Program-made: the position numbers and the translations under genes
The notes under the pieces: generated by a model
Told to the model about the DNA's origin: nothing
Databases searched by the model: none
Seen by the model: only the letters and a program-made list of their open reading frames with translations
In this document: positions 25,753 through 35,323 of the stretch, piece after piece
How the letters are laid out: each line of letters starts with the position of its first letter
Position numbering within the stretch: position 1 is the first letter of the stretch
Assembly: GCA_029550525.1 (NCBI GenBank)
Contig: JAKPHF010000008.1
Span: 186,001-250,000, forward strand
Length of the DNA: 64,000 nucleotides
DNA from: Planctomycetota bacterium
GTDB lineage: Bacteria; Planctomycetota; Phycisphaerae; UBA1845; PWPN01
Reading direction: 5' to 3'

Positions 25753-26274
25753 TTTTGTGACCCCGAATACGCGGAATGAAGATTGATAGCGCCGACATGT
25801 CGAAAAACGCGAGCGTTCGAACGGACCGCTCCGCAATGTTGCATTTGGGTTCACCAACAAGCGGGCCAAACCGTGTGTCGCCTGCGTTGTTCCCAATGGT
25901 TTTGCCTATTTTTGCCTGGGGGCACTCTTGAATTGACTCTCCTGCCCGGTAGGATTGGACAGGAGTTATGGGAACCTCGACCAGGAGCAACAAGCCGAGT
26001 TCTACTGACCACCAAGACCCCCTGAACCGGGCGCTGGGCACGACGAGGCCGACGCCCCCCGAACCTTCGCTCGAGCGAGGATTGCGGCGCGGCAGTCCCG
26101 GCGAGCGGTAAAGACGATCAGCGAGACGGCGGTGTTTCACGCCGGCCGTCCGGTGGCCGTGCGGAGGGTGGGCACCGCCCTACAGACAGGACTTGTGGAT
26201 AAACTGGCCCGTTTGTCATGCAGTTAGCACGGGCCGGGATCACTTGTTCCATCAAGACGATGGAGGAGGAAAAC
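25753..26274. promoter_or_regulatory. Divergent regulatory gap between the regulator and the PKD-protein gene
   Basis: 522 bases without a gene. It holds the perfect palindrome CGACATGTCG (25793-25802) 41 bases before the regulator start, CTCCTG/CAGGAG arms near 25940-25968, and a GGGTGGGCACCGCCCTAC hairpin near 26166. A strong Shine-Dalgarno, GGAGGAGGA, lies just before ATG 26275. I could not assign convincing -35/-10 or sigma-54 elements. Confidence 0.55.
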
Positions 26275-29200
26275 ATGCTGCAAGGATTGCCGAGTCGCGG
26301 GCAGCCGAACAGTCGGGACTGCCGTCCACCCACCCGCCGGAGGTTCACCGGCGGGCTGGCCGGTATTGCCGTACTGGCCGGCCTGGCCGCCGCGCTATCG
26401 ACCGCGGCGCCGGCTCGGGCCCAGTGCCTGACCGGCACCACGACATGGGCGACGGCGCCCATGACCGCGCAGACCGGCACGTTCACCGCCACGTTTGATG
26501 CCACGCCGAGCAGCGCGAACGCTGACGGACTGGTGGGACTCTCGACGAACGAAGGCAGCACTTTCGCCCACTTTGCCGCCATAGTCCGATTCAACATCGA
26601 CGGCACGATCGACGCTCGCAACGGAAACAACTACGGAGCGAACCGCAGCATCTCCTACACTGCCGGCCGAACGTATCGGATCCGCATGGAGGTGAACGTT
26701 CCCGCCCGGACCTACTCGGCCTACGTGACACCACCCGGCCAGAGCGAACAACTCATCGGCCAGAACCTGCTGTTCCGCAGTGAACATCAGCGAGCGACGA
26801 GCCTGAACTACTGGGGCGCCTACGCCGGCACGGGCACGCTGAACGTGTGCTACGTCAAGGAGCCGACTCCGGGCACGGGGTGCCACGAGGCGAACACCAC
26901 ATGGACCGCCACGGCCATGGGGCCGTTCGACAAGACGTTCACCGCAACATTCGAGGCCACACCCAAGGCCGCAGGCATGGACGGCCTGATCGGCATTTCT
27001 CAAGGCGCCGGCGCGTGGTTCACCGACTTCGCCATGCTCGTGCGCTTCAGCACCGCCAACACCATTGACGTCCGCAACGGCGGGACGTTCGCGGCCCGCA
27101 CGACCGTGCGGTACTCGCCGGGGGTGAAGTACCGCTTCCGCATCATCGCCGACGTGGCCTCTCGCAAGTACGACGTCTACGTGCAGCCCACCGGCGGCGC
27201 GGAGGTGCAACTGGCGGCGGGCTACGCCTTCCGTACCGAGCAGCAAGGCGTGACGCGCGTGGACAACTGGGGCTCGTACGCGGACATGGGCGGCATGGAA
27301 GTCTGCAACTTCGTGGCCGCCGCTCAGAACGCGGCCCCCAGCGCCAAAGCCACCGCCACTCCCGCGTCGGGCCAAGTTCCGCTCACCGTCCAGTTCGACG
27401 GTTCGGGCAGCACTGATCCGGACGGCACCATCACCAGCTACACGTGGAACTTCGGCGACGGTACGACGGGCACGGGCGCGAAGGTGAGCCACACGTACAC
27501 CACGGTCGGAACGTACAAGGTGATCCTGACCGTGACCGACGACAAGTCGGCCCAGGCCACCGCCACCGTGACGATCGTCACGAACCCGCCCAATCAGGCC
27601 CCCAAAGCAACCGCCAATGCCACGCCGACCACCGGTGCCGCGCCGCTGACCGTCAACTTTGACGCCAGCGCGAGCAGCGATCCTGACGGAACCGTAACCG
27701 CATACGCCTGGAACTTTGGCGACGGCACGACCGGATCGGGAGCCAAGGTCAGCCATACGTACACCAAGGCCGGGACGTATTCGGCCAAGCTCACGGTCAC
27801 CGATGACAAGGGTGCGACCTCGACCACGACGATCAACATCACCGTTCAAGAGTCGACCTGCGGGACGGCGTCACTCGTGTGGCAAAGCGTGAAGATGGAG
27901 TCCTTCACGGATCTGATGACCGCGGAGTTCGACGTTACGCCGGGCTCGGCCGCCCTGGACGGTCTGGTTGGCTTGTCGTCGCAGCGGATCCTCGGCTTTG
28001 CTGAGCTGGCTGCGGCCGTGCGCTTCAACATCGACAACACCATCGACGCCCGTAACGGCGGCGCGTACGCGGCGGTCAGCGCGGTGCCCTATACGCCGGG
28101 CGTGAAGTATCACGTCCGCATGGTCGTGGACATCCCGGCCCGCACGTACGACGTGTTTGTGACACCGGCCGGCGGAACCGAAAAGCAGATTGCCGCCAAC
28201 TACAGTTTCCGCACTGAGCAGATGTCGGCCACCAGCCTGAGCGAATGGGCCGGCTACGCGGGCTTCGGCACCATGGAGGTCTGCAACTTCGTGGCCAAGG
28301 CCAAGGTGCGCAACAAGCCTCCGGTGATTTCGGGCACGGTCACGCCGACCAGCGGCGAAGCGCCGCTGGCCGTTCAGTGCAATGCCACCGGCACCAGCGA
28401 TCCGGACGGGAAGATCGCCGGCTACGAATGGGATTTCGGCGACGGCTCGGCCAAGGTCACGACGATCACGGCCTCCCACACCTACACCAAGCCGGGCAGC
28501 TACAAGGTCGTGCTGAAGGTGACCGACGACGGCGGTGCGTCCTCCACCAAGGAGTTCACCGTCACCGTCACTTCTCCGCCGGGCGCGTGCGTGAGCGGTT
28601 CGGCCGGCTGGCAGAACACGCCCATGGCCGCCCAGCAGGGTGCGTTTACGGTCGAGTTTGACGCCACGCCCAGCACCGCCAACATGGACGGTGGCGTGAT
28701 TCTGTCCGCCGGGCCGGTGGCCGATTACGCCGACTCCGCCGTGGCCGTTCGCTTCAACAGCGCAGGTCTGATCGACGTCCGCGGCGACAACGCCTACAGC
28801 GCCGATCTCAACCTGGCCTACACCGCGGGCAGGACGTATCACTTCCGGCTCGCGGTCAGCGTTCCGTCGCGTTCCTACAGCGTGTACGTGACGGCGCCCG
28901 GATCGACCGAGAAACTCATCGCCGAGAACTATTCGTTCCGCGCTGAGCAAATGAACGTCACCTCACTGGCGAACTGGGCACCGTGGACCAGCTCCGCTAC
29001 GCAGTCTGTCCAAGTGTGCAACTTCAAAGTCGGTCCGGCCGGTGCGCCGACACTCGCGGTCAGCCCCCGCGTGCTGGATTTTGGGCTCAGCACCACAAAT
29101 CTCACATTTGAGGTGTGGAACTCGGGCGGTTCGACACTACATTACACGTTGTCGGACAACGTGGGTTGGCTGACCCTTTCCGCAACGAGTGGAAGTAGTG

Positions 29201-30915
29201 CCGGAACCCGTAACAAGATCACGGCCACGGTAAACCGGACGGGACTGACTCCCGGCACCTATCAAGGAACCATCACCGTGACGCCTTCGACTGGTGCGGC
29301 AATCACTCTCTCCGTGATCATGCAGTTCGCTAACGTTCCGCAGACCAAGCTCAAGCCGATCGCGCGGTGGGACACCGTCCCCTACCAGCGGATCAACCCG
29401 TCCGGGACGCTGAACGTGGGCGTGGTAGCGTTCTCGAAGTACGGCATCGCCCGCGTCCGATTCAACATCTACGGGCAAGGCTACACGGGTCCGTCGCCGG
29501 TTGACGTGACGGAGATGACGCTCAACCCGCAGACCGGCGTGTACGAATACTGGACGCCGATCAGCGCCAACAAATTCACCAGCGACGGTGTGTTCACGGT
29601 CGAGGCGACGGTCTACGGCAATGACGGCGGCGTCCGCGACAAGAACACGGACGGCGGCGGGCTGGGTCTGGATCCGCTCCGGCTGGTCGTCAACGCGACG
29701 GGCAAGCTGCCTCAGCCTGAGGCATGGGTCAGCCCCAACGGCAACGACAGCACGGCGGTGGTGAACGACAGCACGAGGCCGTTCCGGACGGTCGGCCAGG
29801 CCATCGCGAAGATCCGCGCCTACCGGAACTCGCTCGGTCTGGGCAACAACGCCGACGGCGGAATCGTCCGGCTCACGCCGGGCACCCACGTCTGCAGCGC
29901 CGGCGGCGCGAGCGGCCCCATCGCGTGTGACAACGAGTGGCTCACCATCACCACCGCGGCGGGCGGCACCCGCAGCAACACCATCCTGACGTCCGGCGGC
30001 ATCGTGGCCACCCGCAAGATCGCGGTCCGCGGCATCACGCTCAGGGGCTCGGGCGTCATGGGCATGAGCTACAACGATCGCAGCCAGGTTGTGGTGTGGG
30101 CGGATGACTGCACGTTGATCGGTGCCGGCCGCGGCATCACCACCGCTCACCCGCTCACCTCCGAGTACAAGAACCTGTACTACACCGGGTGCTCCATCAC
30201 CGAGGTGCACCAGGCGACGTCGGGTTCGGACCTGTGCCGGGGCCTGACCATCACTCGTATCAGCGATGACGCCTTCCAGAACGTGCCCTGTATCTTCAAC
30301 TGCGTGGTGGATGACGTGGATCCGCTCTCGACGGGCGCCCACGCCGACGCCTGGCAGCACGCAGGCGGCTGGAACGACCACAACGTGATTGTCTACAACC
30401 TGCGGGCCACCAACCTGAAGTACCAGAGCCTGTTCATCCGGTCGGACATCAACAGTCCGCCGGATTACGCCCAGGGCATGGCGTTCGTGAACGTCTACAT
30501 GCAGATGCGGAGCGATTCGCATGGCTGGGGCGGCTGGTACCGCTGGGTGGATCACATGCTCTGGTGGCACTGCTCGTTCACGGTCAAGGGTATGGGCATC
30601 ATGCCCGACACCTATGCCGGCACGAAGCAGGACTGCCGGATCCGAAACATGTCGGTCAAGGGATGCGACTTCGCATTCCTCGCGATCGGCGGCAGCGACG
30701 CGAACATCGACTACTCGGACTGGAGCCACAACCATTTCGTGGATCCCAGCGTGACCCGCGGCACGAATGTGACCACGGGGGCCAACCGTCTCGACTCGGA
30801 CGGCGTGCCGCAGAGCAACTCGCCGTTGGTTGATCGGATGTCGCCTGTCGTGCCGGTCGATGCCCGCAACAAACTGCGGACCGGTCTGGCGGACGTCGGT
30901 GCCTATGAGCGGTAA
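26275..30915 (+). CDS. Secreted multi-domain protein: LamG-like modules, PKD domains, BACON-like domain, right-handed beta-helix
   Basis: 1546 residues. The signal peptide contains TRRRFTGGLAG before a long hydrophobic stretch ending in APARAQ, so it may be a Tat or Sec signal. Four homologous modules of about 145 residues (approx. 52-196, 202-351, 526-673, 771-919) share the pattern FTATFDATPxxANxDGLVG, later VRFNIDxTIDARNG and FRxEQ. They alternate with three PKD domains (about 355-438, 442-524, 680-767; NFGDGTTGTGAKVSHTYTTV type). A BACON-like domain (923-1018), an Ig-like linker and a C-terminal parallel beta-helix (about 1148-1545, ALRDP...AGANR type) follow. The helix part resembles polysaccharide lyases or surface adhesins, but no catalytic set is obvious. 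It is the only plus-strand gene in the EPS locus. ATG 26275 is chosen because GGAGGAGGA lies four bases upstream. Confidence 0.85.
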   Translation: MLQGLPSRGQPNSRDCRPPTRRRFTGGLAGIAVLAGLAAALSTAAPARAQCLTGTTTWATAPMTAQTGTFTATFDATPSSANADGLVGLSTNEGSTFAHFAAIVRFNIDGTIDARNGNNYGANRSISYTAGRTYRIRMEVNVPARTYSAYVTPPGQSEQLIGQNLLFRSEHQRATSLNYWGAYAGTGTLNVCYVKEPTPGTGCHEANTTWTATAMGPFDKTFTATFEATPKAAGMDGLIGISQGAGAWFTDFAMLVRFSTANTIDVRNGGTFAARTTVRYSPGVKYRFRIIADVASRKYDVYVQPTGGAEVQLAAGYAFRTEQQGVTRVDNWGSYADMGGMEVCNFVAAAQNAAPSAKATATPASGQVPLTVQFDGSGSTDPDGTITSYTWNFGDGTTGTGAKVSHTYTTVGTYKVILTVTDDKSAQATATVTIVTNPPNQAPKATANATPTTGAAPLTVNFDASASSDPDGTVTAYAWNFGDGTTGSGAKVSHTYTKAGTYSAKLTVTDDKGATSTTTINITVQESTCGTASLVWQSVKMESFTDLMTAEFDVTPGSAALDGLVGLSSQRILGFAELAAAVRFNIDNTIDARNGGAYAAVSAVPYTPGVKYHVRMVVDIPARTYDVFVTPAGGTEKQIAANYSFRTEQMSATSLSEWAGYAGFGTMEVCNFVAKAKVRNKPPVISGTVTPTSGEAPLAVQCNATGTSDPDGKIAGYEWDFGDGSAKVTTITASHTYTKPGSYKVVLKVTDDGGASSTKEFTVTVTSPPGACVSGSAGWQNTPMAAQQGAFTVEFDATPSTANMDGGVILSAGPVADYADSAVAVRFNSAGLIDVRGDNAYSADLNLAYTAGRTYHFRLAVSVPSRSYSVYVTAPGSTEKLIAENYSFRAEQMNVTSLANWAPWTSSATQSVQVCNFKVGPAGAPTLAVSPRVLDFGLSTTNLTFEVWNSGGSTLHYTLSDNVGWLTLSATSGSSAGTRNKITATVNRTGLTPGTYQGTITVTPSTGAAITLSVIMQFANVPQTKLKPIARWDTVPYQRINPSGTLNVGVVAFSKYGIARVRFNIYGQGYTGPSPVDVTEMTLNPQTGVYEYWTPISANKFTSDGVFTVEATVYGNDGGVRDKNTDGGGLGLDPLRLVVNATGKLPQPEAWVSPNGNDSTAVVNDSTRPFRTVGQAIAKIRAYRNSLGLGNNADGGIVRLTPGTHVCSAGGASGPIACDNEWLTITTAAGGTRSNTILTSGGIVATRKIAVRGITLRGSGVMGMSYNDRSQVVVWADDCTLIGAGRGITTAHPLTSEYKNLYYTGCSITEVHQATSGSDLCRGLTITRISDDAFQNVPCIFNCVVDDVDPLSTGAHADAWQHAGGWNDHNVIVYNLRATNLKYQSLFIRSDINSPPDYAQGMAFVNVYMQMRSDSHGWGGWYRWVDHMLWWHCSFTVKGMGIMPDTYAGTKQDCRIRNMSVKGCDFAFLAIGGSDANIDYSDWSHNHFVDPSVTRGTNVTTGANRLDSDGVPQSNSPLVDRMSPVVPVDARNKLRTGLADVGAYER

Positions 30916-30951
30916 TCCGCGTAGCGTCATGTGAAGACGATCTGAGAGCAC

Positions 30952-30990
30952 AACCCCGCGGCCGGTCTCGGTCGCGGGGTTGGCGTTTTT
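30952..30990 (+). terminator. Rho-independent terminator after the PKD/beta-helix gene
   Basis: AACCCCGCGGCCG pairs with CGGTCGCGGGGTT (13 bp, one G-T wobble) around GTCT, followed by GGCG and five T (30986-30990). It lies between two convergent genes and would also give a stable hairpin in the opposite transcript, whose stop codon is at 30989. Confidence 0.9.
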
Positions 30991-32245
30991 ACGCCCCCCG
31001 CATCACCTGGCGGACGGCCGCCCCCCAACTGCGCCGGTCATCATAGAATTGCTCCCGGAGCGCCAGGCAAGCACGACGCTTCCGCTCGTACTCCTCGCGA
31101 TCGCGGGTCAGTCGCAGTATAGCGTCGGCGTAGGCTCGAACATCGTCGGGCGGCACCTCCACGATCGCGTCCCGCACGTACTCGACCGCAGGACAGACCG
31201 AGGAGGTGATCACCGGCCGTCCCGTCAATACGCCTTCAGCCGTCACCTGGTTAAAGCCCTCGCCGAAGTCGGAGCGGGTGGGCACAATCACCACGTGGGC
31301 CATCGCGTACATCTCGGCCAGACGGGCGCGGTTGCAGTGGCCGTACAGATGAAATCGATCGGGCAAGGGGGCGCGACCGGGTGATTGGTCCTGGTTCACG
31401 CGCGAGCGCAACTCGGCCAGGGCCGAGCCGACTCCGCACACGTGAAAGTGCACGTCGTCCAGTTCGGCCCAGACCATCCGAGCCGCCTCGAGCAGGTCGA
31501 ACACACCCTTGTTCGGCTCGATCCGTCCGACGAACAGCACATTGAACGGACGCCGGCCGTGATCAGCGGGCCGAATCGAATCGAACGTCGCTCGGCGGTA
31601 CAGCGGCAGGAACTCCACGATGGGCAGGCCGGCTCTTCCCGACAGCCGCTCGACGTCATCGGCAATCCGTCGCGAGGCGACCAGGATGGCCGCACAGTGC
31701 AGGCGGAAGAACCGACCGTTCAGCCGGTCAATCCACCGCCAGAGCAGGTGATCCCGTCCCCGCCAGCGCAGCCGCACGTGCAACGAAGGCACCAGCCGCA
31801 CGCCCGCCCAACTCAGCGGGGTCAGCATGAACCATTGCACGCCCTCGTTGATGATGGCCACGTTCGCTCGAAACCGCAGTACCGAAACGATCAGTCGCAG
31901 GCCGTACCAGAACTGGGCGAGATGAAACAGCACGCCTCGGGCATCGCGCCCGGCATATGGTCGATGTTCGATTCGCAACGATCCGTCGCGAACGCGATCG
32001 CGCCGAGGACAAGTCGAAAGCACATAGGCTTCGATGCCGTATTCTCGACACAGATCGTAGAACTGGCCCGAGTAGGCGACGACCGGCTCGCCCGGATCGT
32101 CCTGCCCTTGCTTCCAATGGCGGTACGTGCCGATGTTGTCGCCCGGTCCTGAGGCGTAGAACACGCGGAGAGGCCGCGCCGCCAGATGCACTGATGTACC
32201 GGACAGCGTCGCGCTGCGATCGTTGTGAGTCAGCGTATCGGTCAT
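30989..32245 (-). CDS. Glycosyltransferase family 4 protein
   Basis: 418 residues from ATG 32245 (MTDTLTHNDRSATLSG). Typical GT-B fold: N-terminal domain with VFYASGPGDNIGTYRHWKQG, then the C-terminal nucleotide-sugar domain with VLFVGRIEPNKGVFDLLEAA and HVVIVPTRSDFGEGFNQVTA. The last carries the E-G-F-N-Q variant of the E-x7-E region. It should transfer a sugar from an NDP donor in the cytoplasm to the lipid-linked EPS unit; donor and acceptor are unknown. The last gene of the main EPS operon, it starts two bases after the stop of the previous gene. Confidence 0.85.
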   Translation of the reverse strand: MTDTLTHNDRSATLSGTSVHLAARPLRVFYASGPGDNIGTYRHWKQGQDDPGEPVVAYSGQFYDLCREYGIEAYVLSTCPRRDRVRDGSLRIEHRPYAGRDARGVLFHLAQFWYGLRLIVSVLRFRANVAIINEGVQWFMLTPLSWAGVRLVPSLHVRLRWRGRDHLLWRWIDRLNGRFFRLHCAAILVASRRIADDVERLSGRAGLPIVEFLPLYRRATFDSIRPADHGRRPFNVLFVGRIEPNKGVFDLLEAARMVWAELDDVHFHVCGVGSALAELRSRVNQDQSPGRAPLPDRFHLYGHCNRARLAEMYAMAHVVIVPTRSDFGEGFNQVTAEGVLTGRPVITSSVCPAVEYVRDAIVEVPPDDVRAYADAILRLTRDREEYERKRRACLALREQFYDDRRSWGAAVRQVMRGA

Positions 32246-32247
32246 GT

Positions 32248-33414
32248 TCAACGCACCAGAATGGCTTCCGCCGGAGCGGTTCGATGAATGGCGAGCGCTT
32301 CCTGCAAGGCAACGCGCCGTCGCCGGCCGACTTGCTGCCAGGTGTATTCTTGGGCACGCAGGCGTGCCTGACACCCGAGGCCTTCCCGCAACTCCGCGTC
32401 GCCGGCCAACCGGCGCAATGCTTCCACCCATTCGTCGACGGCATAGGGGTCCAGGACAATGCCTTCGCGGCCGTTGCGGATGATCTCACCCGCCCCCATG
32501 GGCGAAACGATACACGCCAGGCCCGATGCGATCGCCTCGTAGCTGACCAGCGGACTGCCCTCCTCGAGGCTGGGGAAAGCGAATATGTCGGCGGAACGAT
32601 ACACCGCGGCCACGTCCGTGCAGTACGGCAAACGCACGACATCGGGCCGGTTGAGCTGATCGGCACACCGGGCAGCCACATCGGCGGCAATGTCGCCCGC
32701 CAGCACCAGACGACCTTCAAGTTTCGCCCGCGACCAGGCTTCCAAGAGCAGGTGAATGCCCTTGCGAACGCAGGCCAGCCCGACAAACAGGACGGTGATG
32801 CCGCCCGCCCGCTCCAACGCGCGGTGCTGGCCGCAAAACCGCTCCGGGGCCCAGCCATAGCTGGTGGCCAGCAATTTCTCCGCCGGCACGCCCGCCGCAA
32901 GCATGGATTGCCGCACCAGCGGACTGGGGCAGAAGACCAGGTCGGCCAGTTCCAGCTTGTACTTCTCCTCGGCGATGTGCTCTCGCCGAATGCCGTGAAC
33001 CGCCGGCCAGCCCAGCTGATCGTAAGCCTCCTCGAGAATCCGGTACGCGGTGGCCCGATGACAGTTGATTCGCTCCATGACGATGGTGTGCCCGCGGGCT
33101 TTCAACTGCTCGTATACTCGCGGCGATGTTCCCGGCCAGATGTAGGCGATCTCTTGCGCCTTGAACTGACGGAGATACCAGCGCTCCGTGCACCAGTGCC
33201 TCAGACCGTGCAGCGAGCGCCGGCAACTCAAAGTCCGCAGCATGGGCGGCACGGCGTCCCGCACGAACTCCCGTCGGTCCGAAGGTTCGCTGGATGGAAC
33301 GGTCAGCCGCACATCCATTTCGGTATCACGCATGTGCTGGCACAGCGACATGCAGATGTGGCCGATCCCGTTGTCGGAACAGTAAATCGGATAGAGCGTT
33401 CGAATGAGGGTCAT
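32248..33414 (-). CDS. Glycosyltransferase family 4 protein
   Basis: 388 residues, MTLIRTLYPIYCSDNGIGHI at the start (glycine-rich loop near the N terminus). The C-terminal domain has VLFVGLACVRKGIHLLLEAW and IFAFPSLEEGSPLVSYEAIA, a standard GT4 ending with E-x7-E like spacing. The NDP-sugar donor cannot be told. Its ATG overlaps the stop of the upstream gene in the ATGA arrangement (33411-33414), so translation is probably coupled. Confidence 0.85.
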   Translation of the reverse strand: MTLIRTLYPIYCSDNGIGHICMSLCQHMRDTEMDVRLTVPSSEPSDRREFVRDAVPPMLRTLSCRRSLHGLRHWCTERWYLRQFKAQEIAYIWPGTSPRVYEQLKARGHTIVMERINCHRATAYRILEEAYDQLGWPAVHGIRREHIAEEKYKLELADLVFCPSPLVRQSMLAAGVPAEKLLATSYGWAPERFCGQHRALERAGGITVLFVGLACVRKGIHLLLEAWSRAKLEGRLVLAGDIAADVAARCADQLNRPDVVRLPYCTDVAAVYRSADIFAFPSLEEGSPLVSYEAIASGLACIVSPMGAGEIIRNGREGIVLDPYAVDEWVEALRRLAGDAELREGLGCQARLRAQEYTWQQVGRRRRVALQEALAIHRTAPAEAILVR

Positions 33415-34712
33415 GGCACCAACTTTCGATCTCGGTTCAAAGGGGACTGATGGGCCAACTGCAGCTCAGCCAATGCGGCCCAGATCCGATCGACATGCCG
33501 ATTCCACGCACAACCGGCGACGCGAGCCCGGGCGACACCGCGGCCATGGCTGTTGCCGGCCAAAATCTCGCGAATCGCAAGCACCCACAACTCGGGCTCA
33601 TCACTGATATACACCAGATCCGCGAACCGCTCGGACGCGGGCGTGCGGGTGGCCACCACCGGGCGATCGGCTGCGAGATACTCCATCAGCTTGATGGGCT
33701 TGCAATGAAGTCCCCATTCCGTCCGCGCGGTGGGAAGCATGCACACGTCGAACGCTCGCACGTAGTCCAGAATCCGGTCGTGCGGTCTGGGGCCGAGAAA
33801 ATGCACGTTCGACAAGCGCCGCAGGCCGTCGGCATTCTGGTGATACGGGCCGATGATCACAAAACAGCAGTCGCTCAATCGCTCGGCCGTGGCCCGCACG
33901 AGTTCGGCGTCGAACTTGTGCGGTTCGAGGTTGCCGACATATCCCAGGATCGGGCCGCGGCCCACCGGTAGGTCCGCCGGAACCGTCACCGGGCCGTCGG
34001 CTTCCAGGAAGCGTTCGTCCACACCCTGCTCGAGCAACAGTGCCGCGCGAGCCAATCCTTGAGTACGAACGTGCAGCCCTTCATCGACGTGCAACACAAG
34101 GTCAGCCGTCCGCAACAGTTCGCCGTCCACCGCCCGCACGTAATCGGCATTGAAGTTGTCGAACCGCAACTCCGCATACTCGTCCGTCCGCTGGTACACC
34201 ACGCCTCGATGTCTCAAGTGCTTCACCACCGGCCAGCCGGTCGGCGTATTGATCCACAATAGCGGGTTGTAAATGCTCAACCGTGAAAAGACAGTGCGAA
34301 GCTGAGCGCCCAATAGGGCGTGGTTGAGCGACCGGCCCCAGCTCCACTGGTACAACGGCAGCGGCAGCGGGCTGTACACCCACAGGTTCTCGCTGTCACG
34401 GCGAAGCTGATGCTTGACGCTCGCCAGCTTGTTGCGGATTCGCGTCCAGAACTGAGCGTCGCGGCGCAGACTGGGCATGCGCATGCCGATGGAACAGATG
34501 TACAGCACGCGGCAGCGCCGAGCCATCCGCTTCATGACCTGGATGTCGAAGTGGGCGTGACTGTGATAGTACCAGTCCTCGCCGCCCATGCAGACGATCC
34601 AATCCGGATCGCCGGGCAGTCGTCGCCGGCGACCGTGGTCCTCGGGGCAGTCCGTAAGCAAGCGGCCGTTGTCCGCGCCGCGATGCCGTATGCCAGTCTC
34701 TCTGACGATCAC
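33411..34712 (-). CDS. TuaH-like glycosyltransferase (GT-B fold)
   Basis: About 433 residues. I use GTG 34712, with GAGG six bases upstream and nine bases after the stop of the PssE-like gene. The C-terminal half has GPILGYVGNLEPHKFDAELV, FVIIGPYHQNADGLRRLSNV and KPIKLMEYLAADRPVVATRT. This order (lineage with TuaH-type enzymes of teichuronic acid synthesis and various UDP-sugar transferases) supports a GT role. The N-terminal region has DWIVCMGGEDWYYHSHAHFD. The exact start is uncertain because no ATG is well placed. Confidence 0.75.
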   Translation of the reverse strand: MIVRETGIRHRGADNGRLLTDCPEDHGRRRRLPGDPDWIVCMGGEDWYYHSHAHFDIQVMKRMARRCRVLYICSIGMRMPSLRRDAQFWTRIRNKLASVKHQLRRDSENLWVYSPLPLPLYQWSWGRSLNHALLGAQLRTVFSRLSIYNPLLWINTPTGWPVVKHLRHRGVVYQRTDEYAELRFDNFNADYVRAVDGELLRTADLVLHVDEGLHVRTQGLARAALLLEQGVDERFLEADGPVTVPADLPVGRGPILGYVGNLEPHKFDAELVRATAERLSDCCFVIIGPYHQNADGLRRLSNVHFLGPRPHDRILDYVRAFDVCMLPTARTEWGLHCKPIKLMEYLAADRPVVATRTPASERFADLVYISDEPELWVLAIREILAGNSHGRGVARARVAGCAWNRHVDRIWAALAELQLAHQSPLNRDRKLVP

Positions 34713-34720
34713 GAGAATCC

Positions 34721-35323
34721 TCAGGCGATGCCCGCCGCCGCGGGCGCGATGGCGTATTGCTCGATGGCCGGATGCTCCTCGGCGAGGAAGGCGTGGACGG
34801 CCGAGAGCAGATGAGGACACGCCGACGTGACGGCCCGCTGTGCACATCGCTCGGGCTTGTCGGCGAAAGGACACATGACGCAGTGCGGCGAGGCCCTACC
34901 GTCGGGACCTGGCGCTGCCTGCAGTTCATCGATCCGCTCCAGCTTGGCCGCCAGTTCGTGCTCGTCCATGGCCACTTCGACGAGCCCGAGCGCCCCGAAC
35001 TGCCGAGCCGTGGCCACCTGGTGGTCGTTGCGCGTCTCCCCCAGATCGCTCCGCCGCGGCATGACCAGGATAGGCTTTCGCCGCTCGACGGCGGAGATGA
35101 TGCTGCCCATGCCCGCGTGGGCGACGACGGCGTTCGCCGCCTCCAGCGTCGCATGAAACTCGTCGGGCCCCATGGACTCGCAAGAACGGATGTGCCGCGG
35201 CTGATACTGTGCCTGACCGATCTGTGCGAAGACATCCGTGCGTTGATGCCGGCCGGCCCATTCGTCCACGACACGGATCAGCCGATCGAACGGCATCTGA
35301 GCCCCCACGGTGACGAAGATCAT
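34721..35323 (-). CDS. pssE: PssE/Alg13-like glycosyltransferase catalytic subunit
   Basis: 200 residues beginning MIFVTVGAQMPFDRLIRVVD. This is the C-terminal half of a GT28/Alg13-type enzyme, with AHAGMGSIISAVERRKPILV as nucleotide-sugar loop. Together with the next gene (PssD-like) it should form a two-part beta-glycosyltransferase at the membrane, as in bacterial PssD/PssE and eukaryotic Alg14/Alg13. It has a C-terminal extension with four Cys (CVMCPF, later PERCAQRA and TSACPH) which could bind zinc or an iron-sulfur cluster. Its ATG overlaps the PssD stop as ATGA (35320-35323), so the two are translationally coupled. Confidence 0.88.
   Translation of the reverse strand: MIFVTVGAQMPFDRLIRVVDEWAGRHQRTDVFAQIGQAQYQPRHIRSCESMGPDEFHATLEAANAVVAHAGMGSIISAVERRKPILVMPRRSDLGETRNDHQVATARQFGALGLVEVAMDEHELAAKLERIDELQAAPGPDGRASPHCVMCPFADKPERCAQRAVTSACPHLLSAVHAFLAEEHPAIEQYAIAPAAAGIA

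Noticed and set aside
26204..26225. Possible sigma-54 promoter (TGGCCC and GC element) before the PKD-protein gene
   Set aside because: The GG to GC spacing is 12 bases instead of 10, so the core consensus is not met.
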